The notes beneath the pieces are model-generated. The model was not told where the DNA came from, did no database searches, and saw only the letters and a list, made by a program, of their open reading frames with translations. 64,000 nucleotides of DNA from Asterias rubens (Eukaryota > Echinodermata > Asteroidea > Forcipulatida > Asteriidae): the NCBI RefSeq assembly GCF_902459465.1, contig NC_047078.1:2775691-2839690 (forward strand). Reading direction: 5' to 3'. This document shows, piece by piece, positions 44,137-58,500 of the stretch. How positions within the stretch are numbered: position 1 is the first letter of the stretch; every line of letters begins with the position of its first letter. A program made the translations under genes and the position numbers.

Positions 44137-47100
44137 CTGCAGATAAAAGGAGAGAATAGGTTAAAGGAACGTCTCAAAAGTCAGGCACATTCTAAGCGCA
44201 AAACAAACGTTCCCGTTACCACATGCCTGCAATCCATTGGACTGTGAGTGAATATGCGCTTTAGTGTTATGATTGTTCCATTGGAACGTTTCGCTGGTCC
44301 AACGATAGGGTACAACATTGAGAGAATAAATTTAGTAGTTTGAACCTGAATTTTCACTGCTTTAAGTACACTCTGGTCTTTCCAAGCTCAGACTCTGGTC
44401 TCTTTTGTATGTTCCTTCTAAAAAACAATTTCCCACTGCTAATACCCTGAACAAACTAATCACTTAATTCCGCTGATTTTCTGATTTTTCCAAGGGTAGA
44501 AAAATCGGAATTTCGGAAATCAGACTTAAGTAGGAATAATACTGTGCCTATGAGCAAAGCTGGTAAAAGAAAAAAAACTTACTTTGTTGCTAGCAGATGT
44601 AGGACGAGAAGCTTGATGTGGGTCTACCCAGCCTTTCTTCAGTCGGCTATGCCTACGCGACGAGGACGACGATGACGGAGGGGGCGCATACGGAGCTAGA
44701 GGCGCCCTGTCGATGAACAGCAGCACCTGTCCGATCGGCCGGCTCGCCCGGTGTTCCAACTCAAGGGCTCGCCGTTGCCGATCGTTCCTAGCCTCGAGGC
44801 CGACCTTAACCTTCCAGCCGACAACGAGAATCGCCAGGAAGAGAAAGAAGCAAGACAGGAAGACTGAGAAGAAGACAAAGAGGTCGATGTGCGGCTGGTC
44901 CTGGCGGAAGTACATGATTCCGTTTGTGGCGTTCGCCTTGGCACCACCATCGCTCTCCCGGCTCAACAGCACGATGTAGAACTTGCGCGACTTGAGGCTG
45001 TGCGTCTCTTCGGGGAGGGTGACCACGAGGCGGTTCTGGAGGTTGCGGATGATTGTCACGAAGTAAGTCTCGGAGATCTTGACGAAGGTGTTGATGGGTG
45101 TGCCAGCTGTGTACTCCAAGAGCTGGTTGTAGATGGGCGGCTCGACGGAGGCAGTCTAGAGATGGGGTCGGATTGGGAGAAAGGAGGTTAGGAATATTAT
45201 TCATCAATGATTATTCTTCCTCTGGATCGAAAGCTATCCTACTCATAACATTATTCATCATAGTATCTTTTGAAACATAGAAGTTGTTGGGTCAAGGGAC
45301 AAACGTGTCCCTGCCACTAACTTATATTCCTCTTTAGAACACCGCTTAAAAAGATTCAGCCTTTTGTTGGTTTGGAGCACGTCATATCATAAATCTTAAT
45401 TTTACTAGACTGCCGCGTGACCGCCCCATGCAATACATGTAGCAATGTACTTTATCTTCCAGTACGCGCTAATCCACCAATCAGAAGCTCGAACTACTAG
45501 GGGGATAAAAACCTATATGCTACGACCTCTGTTTTATATCCTACTTCCTCTGTTTTTATTACACAGTGTGTATGGTGAAATATCATTTTGTCACGCTCCG
45601 TATACAGACAGTGCAAAAATTTCATTCTAAACTTTGTGCGTGTGAAATAACGCTCTGAAATTTTTAGTTTTGCGTGTTGCAAGTGAGACTGGAAGATAAA
45701 TTTGTTATCACACGCGCGCTCGTGAAATACAAAAAAAAATAGAGCGTCTGCGTCCCATATCCAACTCGTTGGATATGGGATGCAGACGCGCTATATTTTT
45801 TCGTATTCCACTCGCGCTTGTGTGATAACTAATAATATCCAGTTCCATGCTTATCCTCAATGAACTCAAGTCTCGACACTCATGGGGTGACAGGTCTTTT
45901 TCTTCAGCTGCGCCACTCATCTGGAACTTTCTACCACTTAATCTTAGATCTTGTCTTTGTACCACAAAATTCAAATCTCTTCTACAAACTAATCTTATGT
46001 CACAGGTTTTCAAGGGCTAATTTCGTTGTGTCCGTTTTCTTTCATTTTGTTTTTGGTTTTACTGCTTCTTCAACACCCAACAGGGTGGATATGTGTGCAT
46101 TGCAAGTCTTAAGTCTTTACTATTATTATTAGAGAGGTTACGCAAGCGTGCGGATACAGATACAGTTATGGATATGATAACAGTATCCGTTCACGTCCTC
46201 CGCGTGTTGGATTTTGTTTCGCAAACTAAACGTATGTTTCACTTGAGGGCGCTTGCATTCATCATGAGTGTTTTTTTGACAAACATGACCCGTAGAGACC
46301 CCGTGTTTTACAAACTGCATTTTCTCATCGTTTTGCTGGCAAAATACGATAGTTGCGGATACGCGTCACATGAACACACGAAAAGTGTCGACGTATCAGT
46401 ACATGTATCTGTATCCGTAAGCTTGCGAAACCTCTCTACTATTAAGGCAAGATACAACTACACCACCCTACACATACCTGTCCACTTGATGGAGTGAGTT
46501 CAGTATGCCGTTGATGTCTCCGCAGGGTGCCGTCTGAGCCCCTCTTAGACCGGTATGCCTCCTCAAACAGGTCCGCCCCATCCAGCTCCACCATGTGACG
46601 CCCTGACGTCTGATTCGTCATTATCTTGAAGAACTCTGAGCTGTACGTGATGTAGACGTCGAGGGCACCAGACGTGATGTCGATGGTCAGCCGGATGTCT
46701 AGGTTGGTGAACTTGGGCTGAACGACGAAGAAGGACGCTCTGCCGTTGTAGAGGGGGCTGGAGTCTAATGGACAATCTAAAAAAAAAATAAGTATAATTT
46801 ATGAAACTGATTCTGATTTCTGCAATCAAAATAAACAAATGAAAGTGTACAAAGGAAAAAGAATTACATGGATATAACAGGTGTGAGTTGCTTGTTGAAA
46901 GGATGGGGGAGATGTTAAATTTGCATCGAGTATAGAGAGTATTAATTTTGGTTTTTACCCGACACCGATGTGTGTTAGCACTGTATACTCACCCGAGTTC
47001 TGTGAAAAAATATCACAGGCATGCTACTCTGTTGGGATTCAAACCCACGACCCTTGCAATTCTAGAACAGTGTCTTACCAACTAGACTACCGAGGTTGCC

Positions 47101-49453
47101 CGTCAGCTAGAGGGTTAGCAGTTCGAATCCTATGTTTTGGCAGCGGGTACCACAACGATATACATGTAAGAGGTTAAATTTGCATCGGGGAAAGAGAATA
47201 TTAATTTTGGTTTTTACCCATACACCGATGTGTGTTAGCACATAGCACATGATGAAAGGATGTTTTTGTTTGCCTTTTTGTTTAATGGAGCTTTCCCATT
47301 AAGAGAGGTTTGCACCCGAAACAACCTACGGCTAAGGCTATGACTGTTGCTAAGAGTGTTGCTAAGGATGTCTGATACACACAATGGCACAGCGATCTAG
47401 GCGTAGCCGAAGCCTTAGCCACCAAATCTTCAGGCTAAACTTACTGGTCTGAGTCTCTAACGTCCGGCTACGGCTATGACTGTTGCTAAGAGTGTTGCTA
47501 AGGATGTCTGATACATCAACACACAATGGCACATCGATCTAGCCGTAGCCTAAGCCGTAGCCACCAAATCTTCAGGCCAACTAAACTTACTGATCTATGT
47601 CTCTAGCCTCCGGCTACGGCTATGACTGTTGCTAAGAGTGTTGCTAAGGACGCCTTATAGATCAACACACAATGGCACAGCGATCTAGCCGTAGCCCAAG
47701 CCGTAGCCACCAAATCTTCAGGCTAAACTTACTGGTCTGAGTCTCTGGGTCAAAGCACGTATCCTGATCAACATGCATCTGACGATAGCACTGGTGACCG
47801 TCTGTCGGAGTACCGATGAAGAGCTCTTCGCAGGCGGAACACTGTTGAATGATGAAAGAAATAGTCGTCAAAAGATTAACAAAAGAGAGGTTTCGCAGAG
47901 TCACTGATACTCTTACGTGAACGGATACGTCATAATACGTCATCACTTTTTTGAGGTCCATGTGACGTATAACCGTTGTACACAAGTTAGAATAGTCGCC
48001 CAAAACGGGAATCTGTCACCATACACGAAAGTACACATATTTTGTTCATGTTTTTGTAGCGGATTGTTATTTATTAATGCACGAGGCTTTCACCATGTCT
48101 ATTAGAGGTATCATACACGGATGTAGTTGGACATTTGTTAACCACCATGCTTCAGAAAAAGAGAAATGGACTAAAAAGTCCATGGGTGCAGCCATTTGGT
48201 TAATAGCGTCCTCTTGAGCCTTACGTTGAGGGTATTCGTTAGAATTTTGCGAAACAAAACTACACAGCTCACTTGACGCGAATGCGTACGGTTCGATATC
48301 TGTATGCGTATTCGTATCCGCGACTCTGCGAAACCTCTCTATTGTACTGAAAGTAACTACTATCATTTATGACTCAACAACCTGTTACTCTTGATAGCAT
48401 TTCTCAGCAAATATAGCTGTTATTCCATTGCATGGTGAGGCATCAGTTAATTGGGGTGCGTTTTTGCGATCCCAACCAGAAACGTTTTTGAGGTTTGGTC
48501 ATTGGTTGAGCATTGAACAACAGTGACGGGCCTTTTCCCACCAAAAGCTAACCAACCGACTTGTTTTGGTTTAAAAATGAATTACCCTGAAGCATAACAA
48601 TTAAATGATGTTGCGTTCTAATACTTGAAAGAAAAGAGGAAGGTTATATTTTAAGAACATGGAATTTTCAAGAGATGTACCTACATCAAGAACTGCTTCT
48701 GGTTATTGACCGCTTTTGCGTAGCTCTCGGATATTGTTTCAGTCAGTAAACTGTAAGTCAGAAACTTGTTTCCGGTCATGGTTGCCAAAACCCAGTCTTG
48801 TTAATTTGCAAATGATTACACTCTTCTTTAACTACCTACCTGGTGCTGCCAGCAAGGTTTAGGGTATTGCTCCGTTGGGCACGAGGGTGTATCTGTGTTG
48901 TTCTTACACTGGCAGTCCTCACCGGTCACTTTGTCACATCTGTCCCAATGACCGTTACATTGACACCTGCAAAGCGAGGCCAGCGACATGTTTAAATGGT
49001 GCCAAAATATTAGGACATATATATTAGGACAAAATATTAAGGACAAGGAGCCTCTCTCAAAACTCAAACTTCACTGAGGCCAACTTTATGTATTTTTTTA
49101 TTTCAGAGACCTAAGAGTGTTTCACCAGGGTCATCAGAGTCACAGTGAACCTGTGAGTAGAATTCAAATTTTGTTCCCCGAAACAAACATTGAGTTGCTT
49201 ACCATCTGGATCTTTTTAAGATTTACACATGGTGTAACTGCAAAACCTCACCTAATTATACTCACACCATGCAAAGTTTTATAAGGGGTGGCGTTCACAA
49301 TTATCAACATTAAAAGTATCTCTATTTTAGAATAATGTTGTCATTGTGACCCTCGGAATGAGTATGGGCAGAAACGGCATTCAATTTGACTCAGCTGTAG
49401 TAGCTCTTAGTTTTATTACAATCTGTGTAAACGGTGAATCTGCTGGGTGAGGG

Positions 49454-49540
<87 letters not shown>

Positions 49541-52500
49541 TAATATGAAACATTTATATAGCGCTCTACGGAGAACAGAGCGCTTTACATGAGACTATGA
49601 CAACAAAACAAAGGAAAAACAAACAAACTAGGATGGGTGGGGAAAAAGAAATGTCTTGAGGAGGCTTTTGAATACAGGCAACGAGATCGCCTCTCTCAGA
49701 CCCGCGGGGAGCTCATTCCACAGGCGAGGGGCAGCTATGGAGAATGAGCTATCCCCAGCTTTCCGTCTAGTTCTAGGAACGGAAAGCCGGGTCTGATCAG
49801 CTGATGAGCGGAGTCGTTGCCTGTATTCATCAGCAGTCATGGCAGTATTGGAGTTTTGGGAATGAACAAGTTCAACCAGATATGATGGAGATTGGGTGTG
49901 AAGACACACAAAAGACGTCAGTATCGGTCTTCGGCCCAAACCAGAACGATCTTGAACGGGAAGCAGCCCGCAGTGGGCGCTAGCCATGCAAATTAAAGCA
50001 AATGACTACGTACTACAAAAATAAACGCGGGGGGGGGGTTCGCATCGCACCTGTGACAATGTTAAAAATGTTTAGTGAAAGGACCTGTAGTCATCATCTT
50101 CCCTCTCTACACGAAAAACTGCACTTACGGTTGGCAGACGTCTTCATTTTTGAAGTAACCGTCAATGCACGTCTCGCACATGTTACCCGCGCTGAAGTTA
50201 CGGCAGTTTACACAAATGGCGTCTTGGACTGCACCAATAGGGAAGAAGCTTTCCAGCTAAGATATAAGAACAAACAAAACTAAACGTAAAAAATTTGTCT
50301 GCGTAAGAGCGACCACAACAAGGAGTTTTTAAAATGGAATTTTCAATTGCTAAGCTATTTTTTAGTATCACAGGTAACTACAAACAAAAACACATGTAAA
50401 CTGAAATATTTTGTCTGCATAAGAATAACACAACTTAGAGTTTTTAATACGTAATTTCAAGTGTTCAGCTTTTTTTGAGTGTGTAAATGTAATTTTAATC
50501 AAAATCACATGTGAAGAACTGAACTAATTTTTCTGCCGAAGATCCACACAACATGAAGTTTTGAAGAAGTAATTTCCATGTGTACAGACATAATTTTAGT
50601 CTGGTACTCACATTGTCCACGTCTAGCGACAGACCCGCATCCCTGGACAGGTTGTAATTCTCCTCTGTGATGCAAATTTCACTGTTGCCATGGCAATACG
50701 TTGAACACGGCACGCACGTTCCGCCGTCGGCGGGATCTCCAATGAAGAACGGGAGACACTTCTCGCAGTTTGGACCCTAGTCAATAAAGAAGAGGTAATA
50801 GTTTTTAGAAAACGCATTTGATAGATGTTAAATTTGCAAGTGTCAAGACTTGGACCTGAACCCACACTCCGATGACCAAACCACCAGAACTTGAATTCAA
50901 TGCTCTAAACACTCGGTCATGACACCCTACACATTGTGTCTTGCCCGAGTAGTTTTGGGCACCAGACTGAAGTCAGCGCACCCCGATCCAAGGCAGAGGG
51001 TACTCCCTCGTCCCACTGTCTTTTGGACACCCTATTGTAGGTGAACAATTTGGACACCCAGTTTTCGAATTTTCAGCAAATTTAGGCGCCTGTGACCAAA
51101 TCCTGGCTAATACCTTACTCTAGGGCTAGTCAGAAATGAGAATCCGCACAAAGACTGGGGCCGATTTTCACAAAGTAATAAAATTCATCGCAACACAATT
51201 TGTCAGTATTACCATAGTGATTTGTATTGTGATATCACATTTTCAGGCAGTGAACACTATTGGTAATTACTCAAAATAATAACCGTTTTAGTACAAAACA
51301 TTGTGAGAAACGACTCCCTCTGAAGAATAAAGTTTTCGAGAAAGAAGAAATTTTCCACGAATTTGATTTCGAGACCTCAGAGGTCTCGAAATCAAGCATC
51401 TGCAGGCACACACCTTCGTGTGACAAGGTTTTTTTTCTTTCATTATTGTCTCTATGACAATTACCAATAGTGTCCAGTGTCTTTAACAAGCAAGTATGCT
51501 TGATTTGCAGTTAATCTAAACTCTTTGTGAAACATCTTTCTTACCTGTGTATTATTCATGCACTTGAGGCAGTCTGACTTGCTGTCCACTCCGGCGCACG
51601 TACTATGACCGTTGCATTCACACTTCACACTACAGTCCTTGCCGACGTAGCCGAAGTCACACTGACATAGATCTGGTTTGATACAGGATCCCCTGATGCA
51701 AGGAGGGATGCAGACTGGCAGACACTTGGCCTCCTCACTGTGATGGGAGGGGGGGAGGGGGTAAGGATCAAAGAGAGTGGTGCCATTTTAGGTAGATGAT
51801 TAGATCATATTTTTTTTCATAAACCATGTAACTTTTTATAAATTGTTAACTTTTATGAGATATCGCTTATAGCCGATTCACACTTCCTGTGAATGCAAAG
51901 CGAATTTTGATGTTACGTATTCAGAACGAACAATTCGCAACAGTTGACTTGTGGTCAACTTCTGCCAAACATTCGCTGCGAAAACAGCAAAGTGATGTCA
52001 AATTTCACTTCACATTTGCAGGAGAACGCATTCAAAGAGACCGCATTCTATTGGTTGAATCAGCGTGTGCGTATTAAGCGTGGAGCAATTCAACCAATAG
52101 AATGTGTTCTCTTTGCGTCGTGATCATTATCGTTTTCGTTATCGCTGCAGTGTTACTCGGCCTTTAACCAATGATTATCTCTTGCTTACTCTTCTTGATA
52201 GTAGCCGGGTTTACAGTTGCACTCGAATGATGTCAGTGTGTCGTTGCAATCCTCATTCTCGCGGCAGTCATGGTGACCATTCAAACATTCGTTCTCCGGT
52301 GGGCAAGCAATGAACGACCACACTGGTGGCTTCCTTGATGCCTTGATGGCTGCCGTAACAGACTCTGTGGACAGGGGGAAAATGACAACAGGATTTGAAA
52401 CATTTGAACCCTTTAGAAACCATTCATTTCATCATCCAAACCGCCCAGACATAGCGCTCCAGACACTAGAACTTTGGTGGTTGAGCAATGAAAGACCACA

Positions 52501-55500
52501 TCAACTTCCAGATTAATATGCCGCACTCTACCAGCTCAGCTATCTCGCCCTGATGTTGGCGGTTTCCTTATTTGCAGACCCGATATTTGATCTTTTGAAA
52601 AAAGAAAGCAATTTCTTTTTTAGGGCTGACCTACTTGTTCATATGGTGTGGGTTTTTTTTCTTCAGAATATTTAATCACAGTTTTTCTGAATTTTTCCCA
52701 AGGGCAAAACATCAGAAATCAGACTAAAATAGAAAAAATATCATGCCTGAATTTGAGACTTTGTCCACACAACAGGAGAGAATAACAAGTAGAAAATTGG
52801 AATAGACAAGTTCCAAATATCCCCCCCCCCTCCCCTGGCCAAATTAAACCCATAACATTTGAATCTGCCTAAATTATTAGAATTACCTTCCAGAGGGACA
52901 TTGTGCACGCTGACGTTCTGGGCTGTGCACACACCCCCCGTTGGCTCATATAGCCCTCCTTCCATGCACACGCCCGTTCCATTACCCTCTCCTAAGGCGC
53001 ACCACCCACAGCCCGGCTTCTCAAGGCAATGGGTGCACTGGGTATTGAGGTAGCATGGGGTGGGGCAGCTGTTACTACTGGTGTGGGCGAGGGGACCGCA
53101 TGACCCAGTGGCGCAGGCTAAAGGCTGATAGGTTGGGGAGATACACTGCAGTGGGAAAAAGGAAGTAATTAAATTTAGCAGTCTTAAAAAAATTAATCCA
53201 GGACAGATCTCTGATTTCTAATTAAAGCCATTGGACACTTTCGGAACATAATTGTTTTTAAAGTTCACAGATTTACAAATAACTTACAGGGTTTACAGAA
53301 GGTAATGGAATGCTTTACTTGGTGAGAAAACATTAAAACACTATCAATTCTCGATATCGAGAATTACGGATTTATTTTAAACACATGTCACGACACGGCG
53401 AAACGTGTGGAAACAAGGGTGGGTTTTCCCGTTATTTTCTCCCGACTCCGATTACCAATTGAGCTTAAATTTTCACAGGTTTGTTATTTTATGTAGAAGT
53501 TGTGATACACAAAGTGTGGGCCTTGGACAATACTGTTTACCGAAAGTGTCCAATGGCTTTTAAAGGGTCTGGGAACTTTTTGTAGGACACAAAACACAAA
53601 CGACCACAGATTTACATTAAAATTTACACGGTTTGAAGATAAGAATGGTAGAAAGCTTCCCTTAAAAAATATTACTCGCTGAGATGCTGTAGTCTCTGAG
53701 AAATTAATCAATAAATTTTTGTCTCAGTGAGACAAAAATGTTTTAGCACAAACAACGGATTTACGCGACTCCAGACCTGCCATCCTTGTAAATTTGTTTT
53801 GAGTACCACATTATTGCAGCGGCATAAACATGATCGCCCAGTGCACAACGACATATGGTACAATGCTTACGGTCAGTCAGCAAAAACCATGGACCACTTC
53901 ATTTCAGATGAACCATTCATCTAATGTAATTATATATCATATTCACACAAAATACAGGCTACTTCATAATAAAAAAAAGTTGTATCATGATATCAGTGTT
54001 TATCTTAGGGGTGGTTGATGTGGCCTTTTCTGACTTTTTGTGCTCGTGACCTTAACAGTCTGAAAAAAAAATGAAAAAGAAATAACCAGTTGACTGCTGG
54101 AACTATGTTCCAAATGCCTAGATCAAGGATTTAAAACTGAAGGGGCCAAAGTTTTTTTTTTTGTTTTTTTTTAATATCACAAAAAAAAATTGGCCAGGGG
54201 TTTCCCTACGGGCGGTGAGCCCATTTTGACACATTTCTGATCCATAACAGATATTAATTTCATTTACAAGCTCTGTTGAACAATGTTCCTAAATTATTAG
54301 TAACTTAAACTCGGCATGCAAATATTATAATTTGGTATCCATCTTTGGTTGCCCAGTAAACGGACAAACGAAAGCCCACCGTAGAGTTTTCCAGTTCCAC
54401 TTCAATTCAGGCATGCTTCAATTCATCATTTGTTTCCCTCATCATGCTTATACAAAGATTACAGGCCATTAAATTCCCTTTATTCTCCCCAAATTCTCGG
54501 GAGTTGGGAAAAATCGTGACGTAAATAATAACATGACTACCTCCTGACCTAAACTGCTGCCGCTCTTTGAGTGAGATGTCTAAGTCAAATGAAGTGTGTG
54601 CACTGCCGACTGCACACATGCACTGTATTTTCCACGTTGAGGAAGAAACTTCTTCGGAGCATGCATTCTCTTTTTTCCGGGTGGAGGAGTACTTTTTCCC
54701 CATCACTGACACTTCGCCTTCGATCGGCGTCAATATAAACACATGGCGACGCCGAACGAATTAGAGCCGAACACTAACGTCCGTCGATATATCGAAAATA
54801 CTCAAAAACTCGATATTTTTTTGACATCGAAATCGCCGATGTCACTTTTATAATCATATCGTAATATCGGATTTTCGATATATATCGAAAATTTCCATGT
54901 TTTGAAAATTTCGATGTTCTTAAATGATATCGAAAATACCAAAAGAGTGTCCGATTATTTAAAAGAAATCTGTGTTTGAGTATTAGAAAAGCCGTCGTCG
55001 TTATGTAGTTTCATCATTTTGAGTTGCCCTATTAAACAAAATACGTTTTACAACCAAGTATGTCTGCATGTTCTTTGTGTTTTCGCCATCAGCCGCCGGC
55101 CCGCCGCAGAAGTTCACGACCCCGCGGCGAGCGCACGGTAAAACCTCAGAAGAAACCGCCGCTGCTGCCCCAGCCTATCGGCTGTTTAAGATGCAACTTC
55201 CCATTGTGCATGTGATCAAAATCAATGCGTCTTCATCACAGCATTATTGACTTTGCAAAAATACCCCGCAAAAACTTCCCCGAATCAACAAGACAAAACA
55301 AAACAAGGAAGAAAACAATCTTACGTTATACAGTAAAATAATCTTTCTATAAATCCAAGGTATCGTAATGGCGTCATTTTGGTCAAATAAAGCCTACACG
55401 TTGTGTTGTTTTCGGTAAACAAGCTAACATTTCCGAGGAACTATATGCTTCGCAGACCACGCTGTCGGTGGCTATTTCGTGCGTACCAGCGAAGACTATG

Positions 55501-58500
55501 CTGTTGTACGGTTTAAGCGTGCACACCAGCGTGTATGGTTATTGCAATTCGGGGGGAAAACCCGTTTGCCCAAGCATGCGCAGACACATGCAGTCTTTGG
55601 TCAAGGCGGTATCGCGTGATGCACTGTGTTATTTCGACAATAGAGGGCGTTCTAGCATTCAATGTTTCTTGCCTTTGTTATAGAATGCAAAGTAAAAAGA
55701 CTACGAGCCTTTATTGGAGACTATGTGACTGCATGCTGCGTGCGTTGTATATTGTGATCGCTGAGTGGTAGGTCTGTGTTTTGCGGGACTTTCTAGTGAT
55801 TTTTTTTCGATGATTATCTCAACCATTTTCAACCGTAAAGGTAGTCCGCGTGCCCTTTGGACAACTTGATTGACACTTCTACGTCAATGCATCGGCAACT
55901 GACACCTTAATGTCGGCGAGTCACGCAACTCACAAAGGCTCTGTGTAATTTTGAGACGGCCAATCATGGCCAATCACGAATCGAGAATTGTGGTGAGCGT
56001 TCACCAATTGGCCAAGCCAGCGGTAGCGGCGATCATACTTTGTTGTAAAACCAGAAATAATCGGGGTGGGACTACGCAATCTGAAATTGTTTGGACTACA
56101 AACAAGTTCGGGGGATCAGACAAAAACAGGTTGAAATGTAACCCTATTAAACTGTCAGTCTATGGTATATATATTTCTACCTCCATGAGTATACCAAGTG
56201 CTGTTTTAGGCTTCCATCTTGCGCGCGGGAAATACTCGATATATCGAGTATACTCGATATTAAATTTTCGATATATCGGTAATGGGAAAAAACCGACATC
56301 GACGGACGTTACCGAACACGTGCGTTGTGTGCACGTACATGTACATGTATATCCATGCATAAGGCTGTACATGTACTATACCAGGTTGACCGAACTGGTA
56401 TGCACCATTCCCACCCCCTCTGTTACGCATTGGTTTATTAGTTTTCCAGCGGGAGTAAGAATTTAAAAAATAATTCTAAGCACCACCTCTTTTTTATCGA
56501 AGAGCATAATGATCACTCAGATGTGGGGTGTTTTTGATCTGTTGTTTTTGCACTTGGGGTCGAACGAATAATAGTTGATTAAATTGAGAACAAAATTGTC
56601 CGTTCGTGCTGCAGTTTTAAAACACCGCGATATAGATTTAGCTTTTTGCGTACGTTCTGCAGAATATCTCGTACCACCGTACTCAGGGGTGAAAATGCGT
56701 GCATGGTACGCAAAATGCGTACAGGTTGGCAGGTCTGCGACTCTCTTGAAAACATTGCTCTGTGATTTTTCTTTTGATTCTCAAAAACTTGACAACATAT
56801 GAGGCTGATACTTCTAGGGGTAAATTACAATACGTCTTCATTACATGCACAGTGAGTAGGGATTCATGTCATGGTCACAAACTTGATAGTATAAAAGGTA
56901 TTTAAAGCCATTGGACACTTTCGGTAAACAGTATTGTCCAAGGCCCCACACTTCGTGTATCACAACTTATATATAGAATAACAAACCTGTGAAAATTTAG
57001 GCTCAATCAGTCATCGGAGTTGGGAGAAAATAACGGGAAAACCCACCCTTGTTTCCGCACGTTTCGCCGTGTCATGACATGTGTTTAAAATAAATCCAGA
57101 GATGCCAACATTGAACTTTAAAAAAGAGTAGCATCTCCCAAAAGTTAAGGGGGAGCGTGGCTTGGGCTCCCTAAACCGATCTTTCTATTACATTCTACAA
57201 TGCTAATTAGCTCATTTTCAGGCATTGTCCTGAAATAACAATTACCTCTGTATGCACCACCAGAACAGCTACAAATGTTTATAATGGCCAGTGAAAAAAA
57301 GAATCTGGAAAAAAAAAAAAAAAAATCCCTCATCTTCTGACTTTGTTTCAAAAAAAAAAAACATAACAAAGGGTGGCCTTACTTAAATGTTTTTGTTTTA
57401 ATGGTCAGAAATGCAACAACAAGCTATTGGGAGAGAAAAAAAAAAAAAAAAAAAAAAAACGTGTCCGGATTTTGGGCAAAAAATACGTGTCCGTATTTTG
57501 GGCATTGTCTGGACATCGGCGCTACATTACTAGTAAGAAAACATGGAAACTGTCTAGCTTAGATCTCACAGGCCACTCAGGTGAAGGTATTTTTGTTCAG
57601 AAGGTCTCCTTTTTTGTCGCCATTTTTTCTTACTTTTTGTGCCAAGCTTCGATGAAGAACATGTACAGACAGCGCCGGCACAATAATAGTGGATACATGA
57701 GGAATGAGGTTACTGTGACACGTTAGCTCACACACAACCTCATTCCCCACGCACGTGTGCACTATTCCCCATGGTGTAATAGAGATCAATGGGTACGATC
57801 TTGCAGCAATGCACTAGCCTAAAAATACTCACCGGCCAGCCAGCGGGGGAGAGGGCACGCAACAATCATTACGTCGAGACACGTATAATGTTCGAGTGAA
57901 TTCGCCGCTATTATTCAACACTGCGTTCTAAAATTAAAAGTGTTTTTTCTTTTCTGTTACAATTATTTTGATATTTTTCTTAATTTTTATTTCCACTTAA
58001 TAGTTCATTCGTTGTTTGCATGTATTGTACGATTTAATACAATTATATTGGGCGGTTGTTTGGCGTGTTTTATTGAGTATTATCGTAGCGTCGTAGTCAC
58101 GGCTCGAAATCGTATTTGCTACGCCCAAATCGTGTATGTTGGTATCTCTGTAAATCCGTAATTCTCGACAACGAGAATTGATAATTGTTTTAATGTTTCC
58201 TCGAAAAGTAAAGCATTTCATGGAATAATATTTCAACCAAAGTCTTTCACCATTACCTTCTGTAAACCCTGTAAGTAATTTGTAAATCTGTGAACTTTTT
58301 TTTTTTTTTCTGTGCCGAAAGTGTATAATGGCTTTAAACTCATTAAAGGCAATAAAAATTACTTGGGTAGAAATACAACAGCTTTTGATTGCATAAAATC
58401 ATTTTACTTACTTAACCTGGTTATGGAAAAATGTATCAATTTTCGTCCCCCAAAAGTACCCAAACCCTTTAGACTTTTAGTAAAAAACATTTGCGTCATT

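Noticed and set aside
43727..44146. 139-codon plus-strand frame
   Set aside because: Complement of the last MEGF8 exon; no motif of its own.
44806..45207. 133-codon minus-strand frame in an alternative phase of a MEGF8 exon
   Set aside because: Phase does not join neighbouring exons; the in-phase frame carries the conserved transmembrane segment.
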